Assembly: GCA_049664225.1 (NCBI GenBank)
Contig: JBATEX010000145.1
Span: 88,463 to 152,462 of the forward strand
Source of the DNA: JAUVRX01 sp049664225
GTDB lineage: Bacteria; Acidobacteriota; Thermoanaerobaculia; Multivoradales; JAHEKO01
Direction of reading: 5' to 3'
Length of the DNA: 64,000 nt
Made by a program: the position numbers and the translations under genes. Every line of letters begins with the position of its first letter. The stretch's first letter is position 1. Shown in pieces: positions 61,343-64,000 of the stretch. The notes beneath the pieces are model-generated. The model was given only the letters and a program-made list of their open reading frames with translations. It did no database searches and was not told where the DNA came from.

Positions 61343-62173
61343 ATGGCATCCTCGCAAGCCCTGGCAACTGCACCCCAGAGAGCCTTCGAAACACCAGAGA
61401 CCACCACCAGCCGACCCCCTGCGACGATCGGCACCTTCCGCTCGAGGCTTCCGCACCACCTGCAAGGCCATCTCAACAGTGGCCGCGAATGGGTGCAGCA
61501 ACGCGCGGCGGCTCCCCTTCCCTCACCCTTTCCCACCGCCACGGCTCTCGACCAGCTGCTCGTCGGCGGGCTGCCGCAAGGGCAGCTCGTAGAGCTCATC
61601 GGGCGCAGATCCAGCGGTCGCTTCTCCACCATACTCTCATCGCTTGCCACTGCCACCAGCGCTGGAGAGGCGGCGGCGTTTATAGACCTGGGAGATGCCT
61701 TCGATCCCCAGCTGGCCGTCGCCGCTGGGGTCGACCTCGAGCGACTGCTGTGGGCTCGTCCCGGGCATCTGAAGCAGACCCTGATCAGCGCCGAGGTGCT
61801 GCTTGCCGGCGGCTTTCCGCTCGTCGTCATCGATCTGGGCAACCCGCCTGTTCCCGGGGGGCGAGGCGTGGAGGCCTCCTGGTTGCGATTGGCAAAGGCG
61901 GCACAGAGTCACCAGGCGGCACTCCTCGTCTCGAGCCCCTACCGGGTGAGCGGCACGGCAGCAGCCGGTGTGGTGAAAGCCGACCATGGTCGTGCGCTGT
62001 GGTCCGGGAGCGCCCCGGGGCCGCGCCTTTTGGTTGGGCTCTCTTCCCACCTCACCCTGCAGAAGATGCGTCGACAACAGGGCAACCGCACCGAGGCCCT
62101 CCGCCTGCAGCCACCTGCCGCTCTGATCTACGGCACCACAACGGCATCCATCGGGAACAGATCGAGATCCTGA
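61343..62173 (+). CDS. imuA: ImuA-like RecA-related protein
   Basis: A 276-residue protein with a degenerate RecA-like core: TALDQLLVGGLPQGQLVELIGRRSSGRFS (Walker A position changed to GRRSSGR), then FPLVVIDLGNPP at the Walker B strand. The N-terminal 60 residues are low-complexity. ImuA proteins are accessory factors of the ImuA-ImuB-DnaE2 mutasome for damage-induced mutagenesis. It lies 6 bp before imuB. I see no clear LexA box upstream, so SOS control is uncertain. Confidence 0.8.
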   Translation: MASSQALATAPQRAFETPETTTSRPPATIGTFRSRLPHHLQGHLNSGREWVQQRAAAPLPSPFPTATALDQLLVGGLPQGQLVELIGRRSSGRFSTILSSLATATSAGEAAAFIDLGDAFDPQLAVAAGVDLERLLWARPGHLKQTLISAEVLLAGGFPLVVIDLGNPPVPGGRGVEASWLRLAKAAQSHQAALLVSSPYRVSGTAAAGVVKADHGRALWSGSAPGPRLLVGLSSHLTLQKMRRQQGNRTEALRLQPPAALIYGTTTASIGNRSRS

Positions 62174-62179
62174 AAACCC

Positions 62180-63697
62180 ATGCCCCGAATCGCCTGCCTC
62201 TTCACCCCGCTGTTTCCTCTCGCCGCCCGTCTGCGCAGTGAACCCGAGCTGCGGGGAGAAGCCGTGGCCATCTTCCAGGGCAACAGCAACGCTGCCCGGG
62301 TCGTCGCTGCCGCTCGCAGGGCTCGCCAGGTCGGCATTCGCACTGGGATGTCCCTACCCCAGGCTCGGGCCCTGCTACCCAATCTCACCGTTCGAGCTCG
62401 CGACATGTCCTGTGAAAAGGCGACGCAGGAAACCCTGCTGGAGATCGCCGAGAGCTTCTCTCCCCGGGTCGAGGATGCCGGAGAAGGTGTTGCCTATCTG
62501 GAGCTGGACGGCCTCGATCGCCATTTCCCTGGAGATTCCCCCGAGCAGGACCTCGGCCATGCCCTGACAGTGACGACTGACAAGGCCGGCTTGACCACCT
62601 GGGTCGGCATCGCCTCGAGCAAATTGGCGGCGCGGGTGGCAGCAGAGCTCCCGGCTTCGCCCAACCTGGTGCCCGCAGGCGAAGAAGCGAATTTTCTGGC
62701 CCCCCTGCCCCTGCGAAGTCTGGCGGCCGAGGTCGAAATCCTGGAGACCCTCGAGCGCTGGGGAATCCGCTCTGTCGGTGACTTCGCCCGGCTGCCCAAG
62801 AACGAAGTCGCCAGCCGCCTCGGTGAGACAGGTCGCGAGCTGCATGAGAAGGCCCGTGGGTTGGACTCTCGCCCTCTCGTCCCCTATCAACCCCCTCCCC
62901 ACTTCGCCGAGGGTATGGAGCTCGAGTGGCCACTGGTCAATCTGGAGCCCTTTCTCTTCGTTGCCGGCGCGGCCTTGAAGCGTCTCTGCCAACGCCTCGA
63001 GAGCCGAGGGTTGGCCTGTGTACGCCTCGCAACCTCGCTGCGCCTCGAGCCCGACGGCCATCACCAGCGCACCATCCAGCTACCGGCCCCTACCCGAGAG
63101 GCCAAGACCCTGCTGACGCTGATCCGCCTCGATCTGGAGGCGGAGTCACCCGCTGCGCCAGTCACCGGTTTCACGATCGTCGCCCACCCCGATCGACCAC
63201 GAGAAGCCCAGCTCTCTCTCTTCGGCCCTCCCGCCCTATCGCCCGACAAGTTGGCCACGACTCTGGCACGGCTCTTCGCTCTGCTCGGACCCGAACGCGT
63301 CGGCTCACCCCGCACGGTGAACGGCCACCGACCCGAACGCTCTGCTCTCGTGGAGTACGCACCCCCTCCTCCACCCGACGTGCGCCCTGAACGGCAGGCA
63401 GGACGGGGCTTGCTCGCCATACGCACATTGCGACCGCCGGTACCCCTCGAGGTGATCTCCCATCTCGCCTCGCCTCGGGAGATCCTCTCCATCATCAGCG
63501 AGGGCTCGGCCAAGAGACCTCACATCCAGGGGCGCGTGAAGGTGGCCTCGGGGCCATGGGCAATGGAGGAGGAATGGTGGTCGGAAAAGCCCGTGGAGCG
63601 TGACTACTGGGATATCGAGCTCGTCAATGGAGGCATCTTTCGGATCTTCTACCAGCGCTCCACCGGTGAGTGGTACGCCGACGGTATCTATGACTGA
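62180..63697 (+). CDS. imuB: ImuB, inactive Y-family polymerase paralogue
   Basis: A 505-residue DNA polymerase Y-family protein of the ImuB type. The fold is recognisable (PLRSLAAEVEILETLERWGIRSVGDFARLPKNEVASRLG in the HhH/thumb). The catalytic acids are lost: the MDCFFA segment is CLFTPLFP, and the SIDEAYLD segment reads EGVAYLEL. Like other ImuB proteins it is probably a non-catalytic hub that brings DnaE2 and the beta clamp together. A C-terminal region of about 150 residues (LAIRTLRPPVPLEV... WWSEKPVERDYWDIEL) is typical. dnaE2 is not in the window. Confidence 0.92.
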   Translation: MPRIACLFTPLFPLAARLRSEPELRGEAVAIFQGNSNAARVVAAARRARQVGIRTGMSLPQARALLPNLTVRARDMSCEKATQETLLEIAESFSPRVEDAGEGVAYLELDGLDRHFPGDSPEQDLGHALTVTTDKAGLTTWVGIASSKLAARVAAELPASPNLVPAGEEANFLAPLPLRSLAAEVEILETLERWGIRSVGDFARLPKNEVASRLGETGRELHEKARGLDSRPLVPYQPPPHFAEGMELEWPLVNLEPFLFVAGAALKRLCQRLESRGLACVRLATSLRLEPDGHHQRTIQLPAPTREAKTLLTLIRLDLEAESPAAPVTGFTIVAHPDRPREAQLSLFGPPALSPDKLATTLARLFALLGPERVGSPRTVNGHRPERSALVEYAPPPPPDVRPERQAGRGLLAIRTLRPPVPLEVISHLASPREILSIISEGSAKRPHIQGRVKVASGPWAMEEEWWSEKPVERDYWDIELVNGGIFRIFYQRSTGEWYADGIYD

Positions 63698-64000
63698 CAA
63701 GCCCCCTGCCAGACCGACCGAGACCCGGGACCCGAAGAAGGCCCGGCAAACCATGGCTCCTGCCATCGATTTCACGAGCCTGGCAAACCAGCAGACACCC
63801 AACTACCTCTCCCCAGGAGCCCGCAAGGAGAAGCTGCGACAGAGAAACTACACCCCCACTCCCCCACCCGGTCCTGGCGTCCTGGGGTCCTGGGGCCCTG
63901 AAACCCCAATCCCAGACAAGACCTCAAGACCTCAAGACCTCAAGACCTCAAGACCTCAATCGGATGTAGGGGCGGCCCTTGCGGCCGCCCGCGGGAGGGG
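63690..64000 (+). CDS. Open frame after imuB, runs off the window end
   Basis: Starts with ATG at 63690, overlapping the imuB stop by eight bases, and has no stop to the last base (103 codons). The protein is Pro/Thr/Lys-rich (MAPAIDFTSLANQQTPNYLSPG) and then passes into the octamer repeat. It could be the third gene of the imu operon or a short frame that ends soon after the edge. No domain can be named, and it does not resemble the DnaE2 N-terminus. Confidence 0.4.
   Translation, partial: MTDKPPARPTETRDPKKARQTMAPAIDFTSLANQQTPNYLSPGARKEKLRQRNYTPTPPPGPGVLGSWGPETPIPDKTSRPQDLKTSRPQSDVGAALAAARGR
63918..63957. repeat. Octamer tandem array AAGACCTC x5
   Basis: Five perfect copies of AAGACCTC, inside the open frame that follows imuB. 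The complement (GAGGTCTT) is the same octamer family as the array at 25991-26038. Because eight is not a multiple of three, gain or loss of a unit would shift the frame. Confidence 0.9.
63966..63991. repeat. GC-rich palindromic repeat
   Basis: Sequence starting GTAGGGGCGG in which GGGCGGCC pairs perfectly with GGCCGCCC around CTTGC. Sequences of this GTAGGGGCGNCC type are dispersed repeats in several bacterial phyla. Confidence 0.6.

Noticed and set aside
63918..63957. CRISPR array
   Set aside because: Units are 8 bp without spacers; this is a simple tandem repeat.
1..64000. tRNA, rRNA, tmRNA or RNase P RNA genes
   Set aside because: No cloverleaf or conserved core of these RNAs was recognised in the intergenic regions by eye; a covariance-model scan would be decisive.

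Overview
The window is GC-rich, densely coded and almost free of mobile genes. It looks like ordinary chromosome of an environmental Gram-negative bacterium. Several traits point to Acidobacteriota, possibly the Thermoanaerobaculia/Holophagae side: a Ser/Thr kinase carrying a TolB-like periplasmic half, many exported metallopeptidases (M1, M16, M23, M24), lipoproteins and signal peptides, a GspA/GspB pair, ASPM/HYDIN-type repeat proteins and an imuA-imuB cassette. The phylum is an inference from gene content. I see no rRNA, tRNA, CRISPR array, prophage or complete IS.

Layout. 1-10.9 kb: a 5'-truncated Lon-like protease, gamma-glutamyltransferase, a CMD/AhpD-like protein, DUF445, a wax-ester/TAG synthase, a Spy-like periplasmic protein, a tandem universal stress protein, a YbaK-type deacylase and pdxH. 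10.9-21.9 kb: a fused NDP-forming acyl-CoA synthetase, a cold-shock protein, a MurG-like glycosyltransferase, a membrane-anchored protein with six anchor-D repeats, an exported RidA/M24 peptidase pair, exeA-gspB and an alpha/beta hydrolase. 22-30.3 kb: mltF, an aldo-keto reductase, two hot-dog thioesterases, leuS and rnd, interrupted by a 183-bp palindromic element and octamer repeats. 30.6-45.4 kb: rne, a zinc alcohol dehydrogenase, M1 peptidase, AGCS symporter, MscS channel, an iodotyrosine-deiodinase-like flavoprotein, HU, a glutamine amidotransferase, the Ser/Thr kinase and two paralogous exported proteins of unknown family. 45.5-64 kb: M16, M23, DUF3014, an aldo-keto reductase, an S1/P1-type nuclease with DUF1820, a DUF4097-type beta protein, gcvP, an asparagine-synthetase-like/radical-SAM operon, a LEA-like lipoprotein, a PEBP protein and imuA-imuB.

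How the genes fit together. Envelope maintenance dominates: murein transglycosylase, M23, exported peptidases, GspA/B, MscS. RNA turnover is concentrated at the divergent rnd/rne pair. Translation quality is represented by leuS and the YbaK-type deacylase. Damage tolerance is represented by imuAB.

The strongest candidates for undescribed biology are: (a) the overlapping asparagine-synthetase-like and radical SAM genes at 57.6-59.9 kb, whose synthetase lacks the glutaminase nucleophile; (b) the exactly symmetric 183-bp palindrome at 25.74-25.92 kb; (c) a family of hairpin and octamer repeats shared by intergenic regions at 2.4, 25.9, 50.9 and 63.9 kb, one array lying in an open frame behind imuB; (d) the paralogous exported proteins at 44.4-45.4 kb; and (e) a bacterial iodotyrosine-deiodinase homologue with the complete substrate-binding triad.
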